The notes: generated by a model from the letters alone, not told the origin. A stretch of 41,398 nt of DNA from Marinomonas spartinae (GCF_016461715.1 NZ_JAEMUI010000027.1:25899-67296), one strand, 5' to 3'; counted from the stretch's first letter, positions 15,080 to 23,334 are shown. Translations and numbers: made by a program.

Positions 15080-15528
15080 TGAGTGTAGGACAGCAATCAA
15101 GCTTAAACGATCTATTACAAGTTAATGAGAAAGCAAGCGAAGCACAAGGCACGGCTAATGCAGCAAAAGAAAAGGCTGATAAAGCCTTTGCTCAAGCTTC
15201 GTTGAGTCGAGGCACTGTGAACATCGGCGTATTGATGAAATTAGATGCCAAACTTAATTCGCTCACGAAATCGGGGTTCTTTTTCGTTGACGGTGGATAT
15301 GTAATTCGAGGCGATCAGATGAACGCCCCAACGATGAGCCCTGCCTTTATGTGTGTTGTCAGTTCTGACGCCACAGAAGGGCGGATCGTTCAAACCGTAA
15401 CACCGTACGATCATGACGAAGTTTATACGCGCCGCTTCTCACGTGAGCATGGATGGGGCGTATGGTTTGAACATTTGACAACAGTGAACACGATCACCGA
15501 CGCAAACGGCTTTATCAAAGCGGCGTAA
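15079..15528 (+). CDS. Fibre-like protein with tail-fibre-type C-terminus
   Basis: A 149-residue protein with an N-terminal coiled coil (about 10-42, rich in Ala, Lys and Glu: NEKASEAQGTANAAKEKADK) and a compact C-terminal domain. That domain contains GGYVIRGD, VVSSDATEGRIVQTVTP and REHGWGVWFEHLT, then ends in DANGFIKAA. These last motifs are typical of tail-fibre C-terminal modules in tailed phages. It directly follows the spike gene, sharing one base, so it probably forms the distal receptor-binding part of the vertex complex. The module suggests exchange with tailed phages. Confidence 0.6.
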   Translation: MSVGQQSSLNDLLQVNEKASEAQGTANAAKEKADKAFAQASLSRGTVNIGVLMKLDAKLNSLTKSGFFFVDGGYVIRGDQMNAPTMSPAFMCVVSSDATEGRIVQTVTPYDHDEVYTRRFSREHGWGVWFEHLTTVNTITDANGFIKAA

Positions 15529-15565
15529 TGCCTTTTTAAACATCATTAAAACAGGACTTTAGAAC

Positions 15566-15916
15566 ATGGCAACAATTCAAAAAACCGCCGCTTTGAACTT
15601 ACTTTCAGACGGCACAAACAAAGACAGCACAGAGCCACAAATGACCACGACCCGCCAAGAATTGGGCGTTTACAAAGTTGGCGGTGTGGTGCTCGGCTTA
15701 GCGTCCGAAGGTTGGACAACGTCAATCAAAGAAGACGCCAACGGCGATAAGACTATTTCACTATCAACCGAAAAAGTAGACGGCGGCGTTATCGTCCGCA
15801 CTTTTGAACGTGGCACACAAACGCCTTGCGACATCGTGGGTGCTCTTACTCTTCGCTTTGATGTAGAAGTCGAGGTACCAGACTACGAGCCAATACAAAC
15901 CGAAGGCGCGGCCTAA
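15566..15916 (+). CDS. Virion or assembly protein of unknown function (116 aa)
   Basis: A 116-residue soluble protein, mostly beta by appearance (VYKVGGVVLGLASEGW, KTISLSTEKVDGGVIVRTF). The C-terminus is acidic (VEVEVPDYEPIQTEG). It has its own AGGA ribosome-binding site after a 37-bp gap and overlaps the next ATG by one base. No family recognised. Its place between the fibre and the muralytic gene suggests a structural or entry function. Confidence 0.55.
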   Translation: MATIQKTAALNLLSDGTNKDSTEPQMTTTRQELGVYKVGGVVLGLASEGWTTSIKEDANGDKTISLSTEKVDGGVIVRTFERGTQTPCDIVGALTLRFDVEVEVPDYEPIQTEGAA

Positions 15917-16398
15917 TGAACAAGCTAGCTCTAGCCGTGGGCGGCTTGGGGCTGGCTTACGCAATATACAGGACAAGCAGAATGTTAGCAGTCGATAACG
16001 TGCGCGGCATGCGCAACCACAACCCAATGAACGTGAAAGACTCGTCTATTTTGTGGAATGGGGAGACAGGCCAAAACCTCGACCCAGTATTTGAGGAATT
16101 TAAACACTACTCGGACGGTATCCGAGCGGGTGCGAAATTGCTTGTGAACTATAACAAGCTTTACGGCTTAAACACGGTACAGGGCTTAATCAATCGTTAC
16201 GCGCCACCAAGTGACGACAACCCGACCACAGCCTATGTGCAGCACGTAGCGGATTATCTAGGCGTATCGCCAACACAACCGCTAGACGTGCAAGGCAGCT
16301 TAGTACAGCTATGTAAGGCAATAATTCATTTTGAGATTGGCGCGGTGCCGTTCTCAACGTGGTACATCAAAAACAGCGTAAAGGAACTATTAGCATGA
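15916..16398 (+). CDS. Membrane-anchored muralytic virion protein
   Basis: A 160-residue protein with an N-terminal hydrophobic anchor (about 3-19) and a lysozyme-like domain of the phage 'P5 structural protein' type. Landmarks are RGMRNHNPMNVK near residue 31, the WNG turn, FEEFKHYSDGIRAGAKLL (helix around 60-75), LINRYAPPSDDNPTTAYV and the C-terminal helix. In this group such proteins open the peptidoglycan during virus entry or at lysis. A certain catalytic residue cannot be assigned by eye, though Glu and Asp residues occur in the expected region. It overlaps the next small gene by 4 bp, just before the holin. Confidence 0.72.
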   Translation: MNKLALAVGGLGLAYAIYRTSRMLAVDNVRGMRNHNPMNVKDSSILWNGETGQNLDPVFEEFKHYSDGIRAGAKLLVNYNKLYGLNTVQGLINRYAPPSDDNPTTAYVQHVADYLGVSPTQPLDVQGSLVQLCKAIIHFEIGAVPFSTWYIKNSVKELLA

Positions 16399-16535
16399 AA
16401 AAGAAAGGTATCGTAGGCTCAATCGTAGCGGCGGTTGTTACCGTTGCTCTAGGCTTTTACACACCATTACCTAGTGTCGCAATCGCCCCTATTGCTAATT
16501 GGCTTGGTGATCAATCTCAAGACTTAGTAGATTAA
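16395..16535 (+). CDS. Small membrane protein, possible lysis accessory (46 aa)
   Basis: A 46-codon gene beginning MKKKGIVGSIVAA, with one hydrophobic helix at about 5-21 that could be a signal anchor, and a short amphipathic C-terminus (IANWLGDQSQDLVD). It starts inside the stop of the muralytic gene (ATGA) and is followed 8 bp later by the holin gene. Position suggests a holin partner or spanin-like accessory; no family recognised. Confidence 0.55.
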   Translation: MKKKGIVGSIVAAVVTVALGFYTPLPSVAIAPIANWLGDQSQDLVD

Positions 16536-16543
16536 GAGGTAAC

Positions 16544-16732
16544 ATGGATAGACTGACAACAACCGCTTACGGATCGTCATTTGTGGCACTATTTGGTGGC
16601 ATGACGACAAACGATGTAGCAATGATCGGCGGCTTGATGGTCGGCGTAGCAACATTCGCTGTAAACTGCTACTTCAAACGGGAGCATCTAAAAATCGCCA
16701 GGCGAGAAGCACAAAAAAGGGAGCTAGATTAG
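16544..16732 (+). CDS. Holin of the class II / HP1-like type
   Basis: A 62-residue protein starting MDRLTTTAYGSSF. Hydrophobic segments at about 9-20 and 23-43 are joined by the turn GGMTTNDVAMIGG, followed by a basic helical tail (CYFKREHLKIARREAQKRE). The combination of a YGSSF-like start, a TND turn and the NxYFK end of the second helix is characteristic of class II holins such as those of HP1-like phages. It would form membrane lesions at the end of the lytic cycle. The stop codon lies in the stem of the operon terminator. Confidence 0.8.
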   Translation: MDRLTTTAYGSSFVALFGGMTTNDVAMIGGLMVGVATFAVNCYFKREHLKIARREAQKRELD

Positions 16733-16744
16733 CTCCCTTTTTTT
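16713..16744. terminator. Bidirectional terminator between the lysis genes and the tRNA genes
   Basis: GGGAGCTA (16719-16726) and TAGCTCCC (16730-16737) form a perfect stem around GAT, with an A-run before and a T-run after. It can end the virion/lysis operon going right and the tRNA transcript going left, so tRNA transcription would not enter the prophage. Confidence 0.9.
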
Positions 16745-16764
16745 ATCGACTCGCAACACAAAGA

Positions 16765-16782
16765 GTGTGTCGTTTGTGTGTC
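16765..16782 (+). promoter_or_regulatory. Paired GTGTGTC heptamers, right arm (putative integrase arm sites)
   Basis: Copies start at 16765 and 16776, again 11 bp apart and in the same orientation as the pair at 2924/2935. They lie 46 bp inside attR. Confidence 0.45.
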
Positions 16783-16827
16783 GGTCTCGATTTTGAAGGT
16801 GAAAAAACCTTTAAAATCAAATGCTTA

Positions 16828-16851
16828 TTTGGTGCGGATGGGGGGACTTGA
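16828..16851. repeat. attR: right copy of the 24-bp attachment repeat
   Basis: Identical to 2802-2825. Here the repeat is the 3' end of the complete tRNA-Leu(CAG) gene, so the prophage end restores the tRNA. The distance between the two copies gives a 14,026-bp excised circle. Confidence 0.9.
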
Positions 16852-16916
16852 ACCCCCACGACCGTAAGGCCACTAGCACCTGAAGCTAGCGTGTCTACCA
16901 ATTCCACCACATCCGC
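16830..16916 (-). tRNA. tRNA-Leu (anticodon CAG)
   Basis: An 87-nt gene with encoded CCA. The acceptor stem GCGGATG/CATCCGC, the D-arm with GGTGGAATTGGTAGAC, the anticodon stem CTAGC/GCTAG around loop TTCAGGT, a long variable arm and the T-loop GTTCAAGTC are all visible. Its 3' end is the integration site of the prophage and remains functional in sequence. Confidence 0.95.
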
Positions 16917-16954
16917 AGTACTGAGAATTTGCTTTATCACATGTTGTATAAAAA

Positions 16955-17039
16955 TGGTGCGGATGGAGAGACTCGAACTCTCACGCCGTGAAGCACTGGA
17001 ACCTAAATCCAGCGTGTCTACCAATTCCACCACATCCGC
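16955..17039 (-). tRNA. tRNA-Leu (anticodon TAA)
   Basis: An 85-nt gene with encoded CCA. The anticodon stem CTGGA/TCCAG encloses TTTAGGT (anticodon TAA, reading TTA and TTG). Acceptor and D-arm are nearly identical to the downstream tRNA-Leu(CAG). It lies 38 bp upstream of that gene, and both are probably transcribed from the promoter at 17060-17087. Confidence 0.95.
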
Positions 17040-17059
17040 ATGTCGTGATAACGGCGAGA

Positions 17060-17087
17060 ATCATACCGATATTTGTTTATGATGCAA
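17060..17087 (-). promoter_or_regulatory. Promoter of the tRNA-Leu pair
   Basis: On the minus strand, TTGCAT (17082-17087) and TATGAT (17060-17065) are 16 bp apart, followed by a GC-containing discriminator (TCTCGCCG), as is usual for growth-rate-controlled tRNA promoters. Confidence 0.7.
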
Positions 17088-17222
17088 GCTTTTTTATTGG
17101 CTTTTGGGGGCTATTTTTAGCGGTGATGAAAGGTTTTTTCCTAGTCTCAAACGAGGACATTAGTAAGGAAAAATGCTTTAATACCGCCTCTTCAAATCTG
17201 TTTGTTTTAGCTGAGTGACTTG

Positions 17223-17954
17223 ATGGAAAGCAGTTCGGTTTCGACCCTGATGGATCCGCTAGATTTAGCGACTTTTTTTGTTTTTATCACCTGTTGGTGG
17301 GGCTATGCATTTTATGCTTTGTATAATTCGAAGCGTAAGTCCTGCTTAGTGAGCGTGTTACATCAATTCCGTCTGGCGTGGATGTCGCGTTTGTTGCGAC
17401 GGGATAATCGCATCGCTGATTCTTCTGTGATCGCGAATCTTGAACGCAGTAGTTTGTTTTTTGCCTCGAGTTCATTGATTATTATTGCGGGGCTCTTTGC
17501 TGGTTTTAAGTATTCTAAAGAAGCGTTAGAAGTGCTGTCTGATATTTATTTGATGGCACCCAGTAGTCGGCAGGAATGGGAGATAAAAATCATTATTCTC
17601 GTGCTGATTTTTGCCTACGCCTTTTTTACCTTCACTTGGTCGGTTCGTCAGTATAATTTTTGCTCCGTACTGGTGGGGAGTGCGCCTCTGGCCACAGAGC
17701 GGGGGATAGAGGAAAGCGAGCGCGAGTTGTATGCGATGCACATGGCGAAAGTCTGTAGTCTAGCAGCCAATCAATTTAATTATGGTTTGCGAGCTTATTA
17801 CTTTGCGATGGCCTTTAGTGCGTGGTTTATTGGTCCGTATTTTTGCATGGTTGCCAGTATTTTGGTGGTAGGGGTGTTGTATCGCCGTGAATTTCGTTCA
17901 AAAACGTTTAAAACGCTGAGTCGAGGGTTGGTTATTAAATCTCATGCTTCCTAA
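17223..17954 (+). CDS. DUF599 family inner-membrane protein
   Basis: A 243-residue protein with four to five hydrophobic segments (about 16-35, 78-98, 125-145, 185-225). It shows the conserved DUF599 pattern: RDNRIADSSVIANLERSSLFFAS (named by RDNRI and SLFFASS), FTWSVRQYNFCSVLVGSAP, and the late segment NQFNYGLRAYYFA followed by AWFIGP. Function of the family is unknown. The start is taken at ATG 17223; a TTG directly before it is also possible, and no strong ribosome-binding site is visible. It overlaps the next gene by 11 bp, so the two are co-transcribed. Confidence 0.87.
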   Translation: MESSSVSTLMDPLDLATFFVFITCWWGYAFYALYNSKRKSCLVSVLHQFRLAWMSRLLRRDNRIADSSVIANLERSSLFFASSSLIIIAGLFAGFKYSKEALEVLSDIYLMAPSSRQEWEIKIIILVLIFAYAFFTFTWSVRQYNFCSVLVGSAPLATERGIEESERELYAMHMAKVCSLAANQFNYGLRAYYFAMAFSAWFIGPYFCMVASILVVGVLYRREFRSKTFKTLSRGLVIKSHAS

Positions 17955-18645
17955 TTTCCCAAAACCGTTACCAGAAGATGACCGTCCTACAAATCGAACG
18001 GTCAAGATGGACGATCGGCTTTATCAGTATTTGGTGGATGTCTCGGTTCGCGAGAATGATATCTTAAAGGCGCTACGCCGAGAAACTGCGCAATATCATA
18101 TGGCACGTATGCAGTTGTCACCGGAAGTCGGGCAGTTGCTGGCATTGTTGGTTAAATTGCAGTCTCCTAAGAAAATTCTCGAAATTGGCGTGTTTACTGG
18201 CTATAGCACCTTGTCGATGGCCATGGCGATGTCTAAAGACGCGTCGTTAATTGCTATTGAGAAAAAACAGATGTGGTTAGACATTGCGACACGCTACCTC
18301 GAAGAAGCAGGCGTGATGGATCAGGTGACGACCTACTGCGATAAAGCTTTACCCGTTATGACGTCGCTTCTTGAGACAGACAGTGGCAGTTTTGATTTTA
18401 TCTTTATTGATGCGGATAAGAAAAACTTGCTTGATTACTATGAAGGGGCAAAACAACTCTTGCGCCCTGGTGGGTGTTTGCTGATTGATAACACCCTTTG
18501 GTGGGGCAATGTGGCGGATGACGCTTTTACCGATAAAGATACCAACATTGTACGGGCGTTGAATAAGACGATTCATGCCGATCATACGGTGGATTTGTCG
18601 TTGATTCCCATCGGTGATGGCCTAACGTTAGTACGTAAGCATTGA
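17944..18645 (+). CDS. SAM-dependent O-methyltransferase (caffeoyl-CoA OMT-like)
   Basis: A 233-residue class I methyltransferase of the O-methyltransferase 3 family. Motif I is LEIGVFTGYSTL (near residue 79), the acidic end of strand 2 is IAIEKK, the metal-binding region includes FIFIDADKKN (near 151) and the later LLIDNTLWWG. These proteins methylate catechol-type or hydroxyl groups with Mg2+; the bacterial substrate is usually unknown. The start at 17944 lies inside the end of the DUF599 gene; MDDRLYQYL at 18007 is an alternative. A strong hairpin follows 77 bp after the stop. Confidence 0.88.
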   Translation: MLPNFPKPLPEDDRPTNRTVKMDDRLYQYLVDVSVRENDILKALRRETAQYHMARMQLSPEVGQLLALLVKLQSPKKILEIGVFTGYSTLSMAMAMSKDASLIAIEKKQMWLDIATRYLEEAGVMDQVTTYCDKALPVMTSLLETDSGSFDFIFIDADKKNLLDYYEGAKQLLRPGGCLLIDNTLWWGNVADDAFTDKDTNIVRALNKTIHADHTVDLSLIPIGDGLTLVRKH

Positions 18646-18721
18646 GAGTCGCCTGCTGATGCTTCTCTTGTTTTCGCTCTAAATCTCTCTTTTTAAAGAC
18701 TTTCTCCTGCTTTTTTAAGAT

Positions 18722-18753
18722 AAGCCTCTTGAAATCACTTCAAGAGGCTTTAT
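18722..18753 (+). terminator. Terminator after the methyltransferase gene
   Basis: AAGCCTCTTGAA (18722-18733) and TTCAAGAGGCTT (18739-18750) form a perfect 12-bp stem with loop ATCAC and T-rich flank. It lies between the methyltransferase and htpG. Confidence 0.8.
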
Positions 18754-18829
18754 TTATGTTTCACCAGTGAAACGAAATCCCCCTTTGGCGGCTTGCCAGA
18801 GGTTCATTAAAATAGGAGCAAGTTTAAAG

Positions 18830-20758
18830 ATGGCAACTGATACTCAAAAAGAAACGTTAGGGTTTCAAACGGAAGTAAAGCAGTTACTTCATTTGATGAT
18901 CCACTCTTTGTATTCTAACAAAGAGATTTTCCTACGTGAGCTGATTTCCAACGCGTCTGACGCCGTTGATAAGCTTCGTTTTGAGTCTGTCGCTAATGCA
19001 GACCTTCTTGCAGAAGACCCCAATTTACGTGTTCGTGTTGAGTTTGATAAAGAGGCCAATACGGTTATTATCGATGATAATGGTGTGGGTATGTCCCGCG
19101 AAGAGGCGATTGCCAACTTGGGTACCATTGCCAAATCTGGCACGTCAGCGTTTCTTGAACAATTAAGCGGTGATCAGAAGAAAGACAGTCAGTTGATTGG
19201 TCAATTCGGTGTGGGCTTCTACTCTGCCTTTATCGTTGCGGATAAGGTAACGGTTGAAACTCGTCGTGCTGGCGCAGCTAAAGACGAAGCGGTACGTTGG
19301 GTATCAGACGGTACTGGCGAGTTTACTGTTGAAAACATTGAAAAAGAGACTCGCGGTACTCGCATCACCTTGCACCTTAAAGCCGACGAGAAAGAGTTTG
19401 CCGATAACTACCGCCTACGCTCTTTAGTAACAAAATACTCTGACCATATTTCTATTCCTGTTGAAATGGAAAAAGTGGTTTATCCAGAAATGGATGAAGA
19501 GGGCAATCCTAAGCCAGTTGACGAAAACAAAGCACCGGAATTCGAAGCCGTTAACTCAGCGAAAGCCCTTTGGACTCGTTCGCGCAACGATGTTTCCGAC
19601 GAAGAATACAAAGAGTTTTACAAGCATATTTCCCATGACTACCAAGAGCCTCTTAAATGGTCGCATAACAAGGTAGAAGGTAAGCTTGAATACACCAGTC
19701 TGTTGTACATTCCTTCTAAAGCGCCTTACGACCTCTGGAATCGCGATATGCAGCGCGGTCTGAAATTGTATGTTCAGCGTGTCTTTATTATGGATGAAGC
19801 AGAGGCGTTCTTACCTCCTTACATGCGTTTTGTAAAAGGGGTAGTGGATTCAAACGATTTGTCTTTGAACGTATCTCGTGAAATTTTGCAAAATGACCAT
19901 GCCGTCGATTCCATGCGTTCTGCTCTAACAAAACGTGTATTGGATATGCTGGGTAAAATGGCGAAAAATGAGCCAGAAACCTACCAGAAATTCTGGGATG
20001 AGTTTGGTAACGTGATCAAAGAAGGCCCAGCAGATGATATGGGCAATAAAGATAAGATTGCTGCTCTACTACGCTTTAGTACGACTCATACCGATGCACC
20101 AGAACAGACAGTATCTCTTGCTGACTACATTTCTCGTATGGCTGAGGGGCAAGATAAGATCTATTACATCTATGCGGAGAACCATAATACTGCGAAAAAC
20201 AGCCCACACTTAGAGATTCTTCGTAAGAAGGGCTTTGAGGTCTTGTTGTTGAGTGACCGTATCGACGAATGGATGATGTCTTCTCTGCAAGAGTTTGAAG
20301 GTAAGCATTTCCAAGATGTTACCAAAGGCAAATTGGATTTAGCCGATTCTGAAAACGAAGAAGAGAAGAAAGAGAAAGAAGAAAAAGCAGAGCAAATTAA
20401 GCCGCTTTTGGATCGCATGAAAACGGTTCTTGAGTCTAAAGTCACTGCTGTAAACAGCACTGACCGTTTGACCAACTCTCCCGCCTGCTTGGTCGTTGGT
20501 GAGTATGATATGGGTCTGCAAATGCGTCGTTTGCTTGAGCAAGCAGGTCAAAAATTGCCTGAATCCAAACCTAGCCTTGAGGTGAACCCTGATCACCCAA
20601 TTGTGGCGAAGATGGATGCCGAGACAGACGAAGATCGCTTTGCGGATATGGCGTGGTTGCTGTTCGAGCAAGCCACTTTGTCTGAAGGTGGTCAGCTGGA
20701 TGATCCTGCAACGTTTGTTAGCCGCATGAACAAACTGATCGTTCAATTAAGTAAATAG
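18830..20758 (+). CDS. htpG: Molecular chaperone HtpG (Hsp90)
   Basis: A 642-residue cytoplasmic Hsp90. The N-terminal GHKL ATPase domain shows the family motifs [11 protein letters not shown] (with the conserved Glu and Asn), DNGVGM, and [11 protein letters not shown]. The middle domain has the SRE motif region LNVSREILQ and [11 protein letters not shown]; the C-terminal dimerisation domain ends at LSK. An acidic Glu/Lys-rich linker lies near residues 505-525. The frame extends upstream to 18767, but ATG 18830 ([13 protein letters not shown]) is the family's normal start and has AGGAG upstream. No clear sigma-32 promoter was found in the 77 bp between the preceding terminator and this start. 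Confidence 0.97.
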   Translation: MATDTQKETLGFQTEVKQLLHLMIHSLYSNKEIFLRELISNASDAVDKLRFESVANADLLAEDPNLRVRVEFDKEANTVIIDDNGVGMSREEAIANLGTIAKSGTSAFLEQLSGDQKKDSQLIGQFGVGFYSAFIVADKVTVETRRAGAAKDEAVRWVSDGTGEFTVENIEKETRGTRITLHLKADEKEFADNYRLRSLVTKYSDHISIPVEMEKVVYPEMDEEGNPKPVDENKAPEFEAVNSAKALWTRSRNDVSDEEYKEFYKHISHDYQEPLKWSHNKVEGKLEYTSLLYIPSKAPYDLWNRDMQRGLKLYVQRVFIMDEAEAFLPPYMRFVKGVVDSNDLSLNVSREILQNDHAVDSMRSALTKRVLDMLGKMAKNEPETYQKFWDEFGNVIKEGPADDMGNKDKIAALLRFSTTHTDAPEQTVSLADYISRMAEGQDKIYYIYAENHNTAKNSPHLEILRKKGFEVLLLSDRIDEWMMSSLQEFEGKHFQDVTKGKLDLADSENEEEKKEKEEKAEQIKPLLDRMKTVLESKVTAVNSTDRLTNSPACLVVGEYDMGLQMRRLLEQAGQKLPESKPSLEVNPDHPIVAKMDAETDEDRFADMAWLLFEQATLSEGGQLDDPATFVSRMNKLIVQLSK

Positions 20759-20848
20759 TCTATTGAATTTACGCTTTAGATTCTTCGGTTTAGGTTTTAT
20801 TTTTGGCAGCCTATGAGCATTAGCTAAATTAAAATCGATACACCAATT

Positions 20849-20884
20849 AAAGCCCTTGCTCCGTGATGAGCAGGGGCTTTTTTT
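20849..20884 (+). terminator. Terminator after htpG
   Basis: AAAGCCC-T-TGCTC pairs with GAGCA-G-GGGCTTT around CGTGAT, followed by seven T residues, about 90 bp after the htpG stop. Confidence 0.9.
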
Positions 20885-21000
20885 GGCCTTGTTGTGACGC
20901 CAGGGTCTGGGGCAAAGAATAAGGCTGGTTTGCAAAGTAAGATAATTTTGTTTAGCGTGATGTTTTTCATGTCATATTAAATAGTTCAAAGGAGTGAACG

Positions 21001-21870
21001 ATGTTGAGCAAGGTGTTGCTAGGGTTAGTTGTCAGTGTAGGAGTGTTGTTTTCATCCTTCTCAAACGCACAAATGGATGTGCAGTTAGCAAAGCGTTACG
21101 GCGATGAAAAGGGGGCTTATCCTGTTACGGATTATCTGGTGAGTGAAAAGTATGATGGAATTCGTGGGATTTGGACGGGCACTGAGTTATTGAGTCGTCA
21201 AGGAAAGCCGATTCATGCGCCTGCTTGGTTTATTCAGGCATTGCCCAAAGGGGTTTGGCTTGATGGAGAGCTATGGTCCAAACATCATGATTTTCAGTTC
21301 GTTGCCTCCGCTGTCACTAAAGATGAGCCCATCGATTCTCAGTGGCATAAGATTTATTACATGGTGTTTGATGCACCAGATTATAAGCACAATTTTGCTG
21401 AGCGCAGTCAGCGTTACGCGCATATTGTGGAAGCTATTCATGCCCCTTTTGTTAAAGCCATCAAACAATTTACCGTACCGGATAACCAAACATTAAGTCA
21501 TGTACTGGACGAGTATGTGAAAAAAGGGGCTGAAGGGTTAGTGTTACACCGTAAAGCGGCGATGTTTCAAAGTGGTCGCACTGGTAACCTATTGAAGCTC
21601 AAGCCTTATATGGACGATGAAGCAACCGTCATCGGTAAGACACCGGGGCAAGGCAAGTACAAGGGCATGCTGGGAGCGTTAATCGTTGAAATGCCTTCTG
21701 GTACTCAATTTAAAATAGGGACGGGGTTTACGGATGAAGATCGTGCCAATCCACCTCATATTGGCGATGTGATTACTTATCAATACCATGGTTTTACCAA
21801 ACGCGGTATTCCTCGCTTTGCCAGTTTTATGCGGGTTCGTTATCCTGCAGAAGATAGGCCCATCAAATAG
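21001..21870 (+). CDS. Periplasmic ATP-dependent DNA ligase (Lig E type)
   Basis: A 289-residue minimal ligase. The signal peptide is clear (about 1-23, ending FSNA). Motif I is SEKYDGIRG with the adenylated Lys50; LDGEL (motif II-like), YYMVFDAP (motif III), EGLVLHRK (motif IV) and LLKLKPY (motif V) follow. The C-terminal OB fold ends with motif VI-like residues in RGIPRFASFMRVR. Lig E proteins occur in Gram-negative bacteria and are exported; proposed roles include repair or joining of extracellular or incoming DNA. It stands alone, with AAAGGAG upstream of the ATG. Confidence 0.9.
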   Translation: MLSKVLLGLVVSVGVLFSSFSNAQMDVQLAKRYGDEKGAYPVTDYLVSEKYDGIRGIWTGTELLSRQGKPIHAPAWFIQALPKGVWLDGELWSKHHDFQFVASAVTKDEPIDSQWHKIYYMVFDAPDYKHNFAERSQRYAHIVEAIHAPFVKAIKQFTVPDNQTLSHVLDEYVKKGAEGLVLHRKAAMFQSGRTGNLLKLKPYMDDEATVIGKTPGQGKYKGMLGALIVEMPSGTQFKIGTGFTDEDRANPPHIGDVITYQYHGFTKRGIPRFASFMRVRYPAEDRPIK

Positions 21871-22280
21871 ACAGCGTCATAGAAACAAGCTGTCGAGGAT
21901 ACATTATCTACTGCTCTAAAGAAAAGTTACATGAGAAAATTGAAGGTGGGACTGCAATCATGAGGTGTTTTCGCATTATTCTTGACTATAATTAACAAAT
22001 GGCAATATAAGATAGGAAAAATAAGTAGATTATTTGAGTTTAGCGATTTTTTTTTGAGATAAATTACTGTGTGAAACGTTATCTTGTTAACTGGTGCAGA
22101 TGGTTAAATTGATATTAAGTGGTGTAGCAATCTTCAATCATCTCCACTGGTTTATCGTGTAGTAGAACGTATTGCTCTGTGGGAGTTGAGCAGATTAGAA
22201 AGATTGATTATTGAATGTTCATGGGAAGGAGTCAATGAATGTTATCTAAACATAACCTTAAACTGCAGTTGTGATCATGT
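21871..22280. other. 410-bp intergenic region before fecR
   Basis: No gene is visible. GACAGC/GCTGTC after the ligase stop forms a weak stem without a T-run. A weak match to the locus promoter motif occurs (GATAAA at 22058-22063, 13 bp, CGTTATCT at 22077-22084). The fecR gene has no good ribosome-binding site at its annotated start. Confidence 0.4.
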
Positions 22281-23255
22281 ATGTCAAAGTTTCAGGATGA
22301 AGAACAGCAAGCAACAGATGCTGAAGTAGAAGACGCTATTAATTGGCTTGTTCGTCTTACTTCTGGTGATGTGACGAGTCAAGAACTTAAGGATTTTGAA
22401 ATCTGGCGTAGGGCTGACAATCGTCATGAAGTGGCCTTATCTGAGGCGCGTCACTTATGGGTGAGTATGGGGACCCCTTTAGAAAGCTATTATCAGCCGG
22501 ATGATATTGCCTCTTTTTCATCAGAAGAAGGTTTTCGTTCCTACTTTTTTCGCTGGCAGATTATATTGCCTATATTGCTGATCTTATCGATAGGTGTATT
22601 TGCTCAAAACTGGTTAACTCGCTGGCAATACGATCAATATACCTCAACAGGAGAGCAACGAATGCTTTCCTTAGAGGATGGAAGTAAGATGTGGTTGGAT
22701 GCGGACAGCGCTGCAGATATTTATTTTAGTGCAGGTAAACGTTTTGTTCGTCTGGCGTATGGTGAAGCCTTTTTTGATGTTGTTCATAATCCTTTACGAC
22801 CATTTATTGTTGAGGCAGGGGCTGGAAAAGTGAAAGCTCTTGGCACCAGTTTTGGTGTCGAGCGTGGTGATAACTCTATGACGGTGACCGTAGAAAGAGG
22901 CAAAGTTGAGGTGAGTCATAACGGTTCTTCTGATATGCAGCTAGATGCAAATCAACAGGTTAAAGTGATCGATGGGATAAGTGCTGTCCAAATCAAAAAA
23001 GTTAATGCTGGCCAGGTACTGGCATGGCATACGGGAAAATTGGTATTTGAAAATCAGTCATTAAGTAGCATACTGTCGGTGCTTAAGCATTATGATAAAC
23101 GAGTGATAATGTTTGACAGTGACACGCTTGCCAATATTAAGCTAAGTTCTATTATAGACATACATCACCTTAAAGAGTGGTATGATGGTTTGCAACAATC
23201 ATTGCCCGTTAATGTCGATATACTTGGGCCTGTCGTCTGGGTCAGGAAACGTTGA
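22281..23255 (+). CDS. fecR: FecR-like anti-sigma factor / sigma regulator
   Basis: A 324-residue inner-membrane regulator. The N-terminal cytoplasmic domain (about 12-88) has the FecR landmarks AINWLVRLTSG and FEIWRRADNRHEVALSEARHLW (named by FEIWRRAD and EVALSEA). One TM helix spans 92-109, and the periplasmic FecR domain follows with RMLSLEDGSKMWLDADS, GEAFFDVVHNPLRPFIVEAG and VKALGTSFGVE. The C-terminal region has the STN-interacting fold seen in FecR. It should pass the signal from the receptor's STN domain to the FecI-like sigma factor. Unusually, that sigma gene is not adjacent; it lies at the other end of the locus, 17.5 kb away. A bidirectional terminator follows. Confidence 0.9.
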   Translation: MSKFQDEEQQATDAEVEDAINWLVRLTSGDVTSQELKDFEIWRRADNRHEVALSEARHLWVSMGTPLESYYQPDDIASFSSEEGFRSYFFRWQIILPILLILSIGVFAQNWLTRWQYDQYTSTGEQRMLSLEDGSKMWLDADSAADIYFSAGKRFVRLAYGEAFFDVVHNPLRPFIVEAGAGKVKALGTSFGVERGDNSMTVTVERGKVEVSHNGSSDMQLDANQQVKVIDGISAVQIKKVNAGQVLAWHTGKLVFENQSLSSILSVLKHYDKRVIMFDSDTLANIKLSSIIDIHHLKEWYDGLQQSLPVNVDILGPVVWVRKR

Positions 23256-23298
23256 TTATTAGGGAAGCGCTGGTTAATAGTAACAGTATTTAAGAGTA

Positions 23299-23322
23299 TT
23301 AAGGCAGCTTTGGCTGCCTTAA
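23299..23322. terminator. Bidirectional terminator between fecR and the ABC operon
   Basis: TTAAGGCAGC (23299-23308) and GCTGCCTTAA (23313-23322) form a perfect 10-bp stem around TTTG. It lies between the convergent fecR and ABC transporter genes. Confidence 0.85.
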
Positions 23323-23334
23323 TTTGTTTATAAG

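Noticed and set aside
16743..17033. Minus-strand frame of 96 codons starting MVELVDTLDLG
   Set aside because: It lies over the two tRNA-Leu genes and is the common artefact obtained by translating leucine tRNA genes.
22070..22090. Strong ECF promoter for fecR
   Set aside because: GATAAA-N13-CGTTATCT only partly fits the locus motif and lies about 200 bp from the start, so it is recorded only as a weak match.
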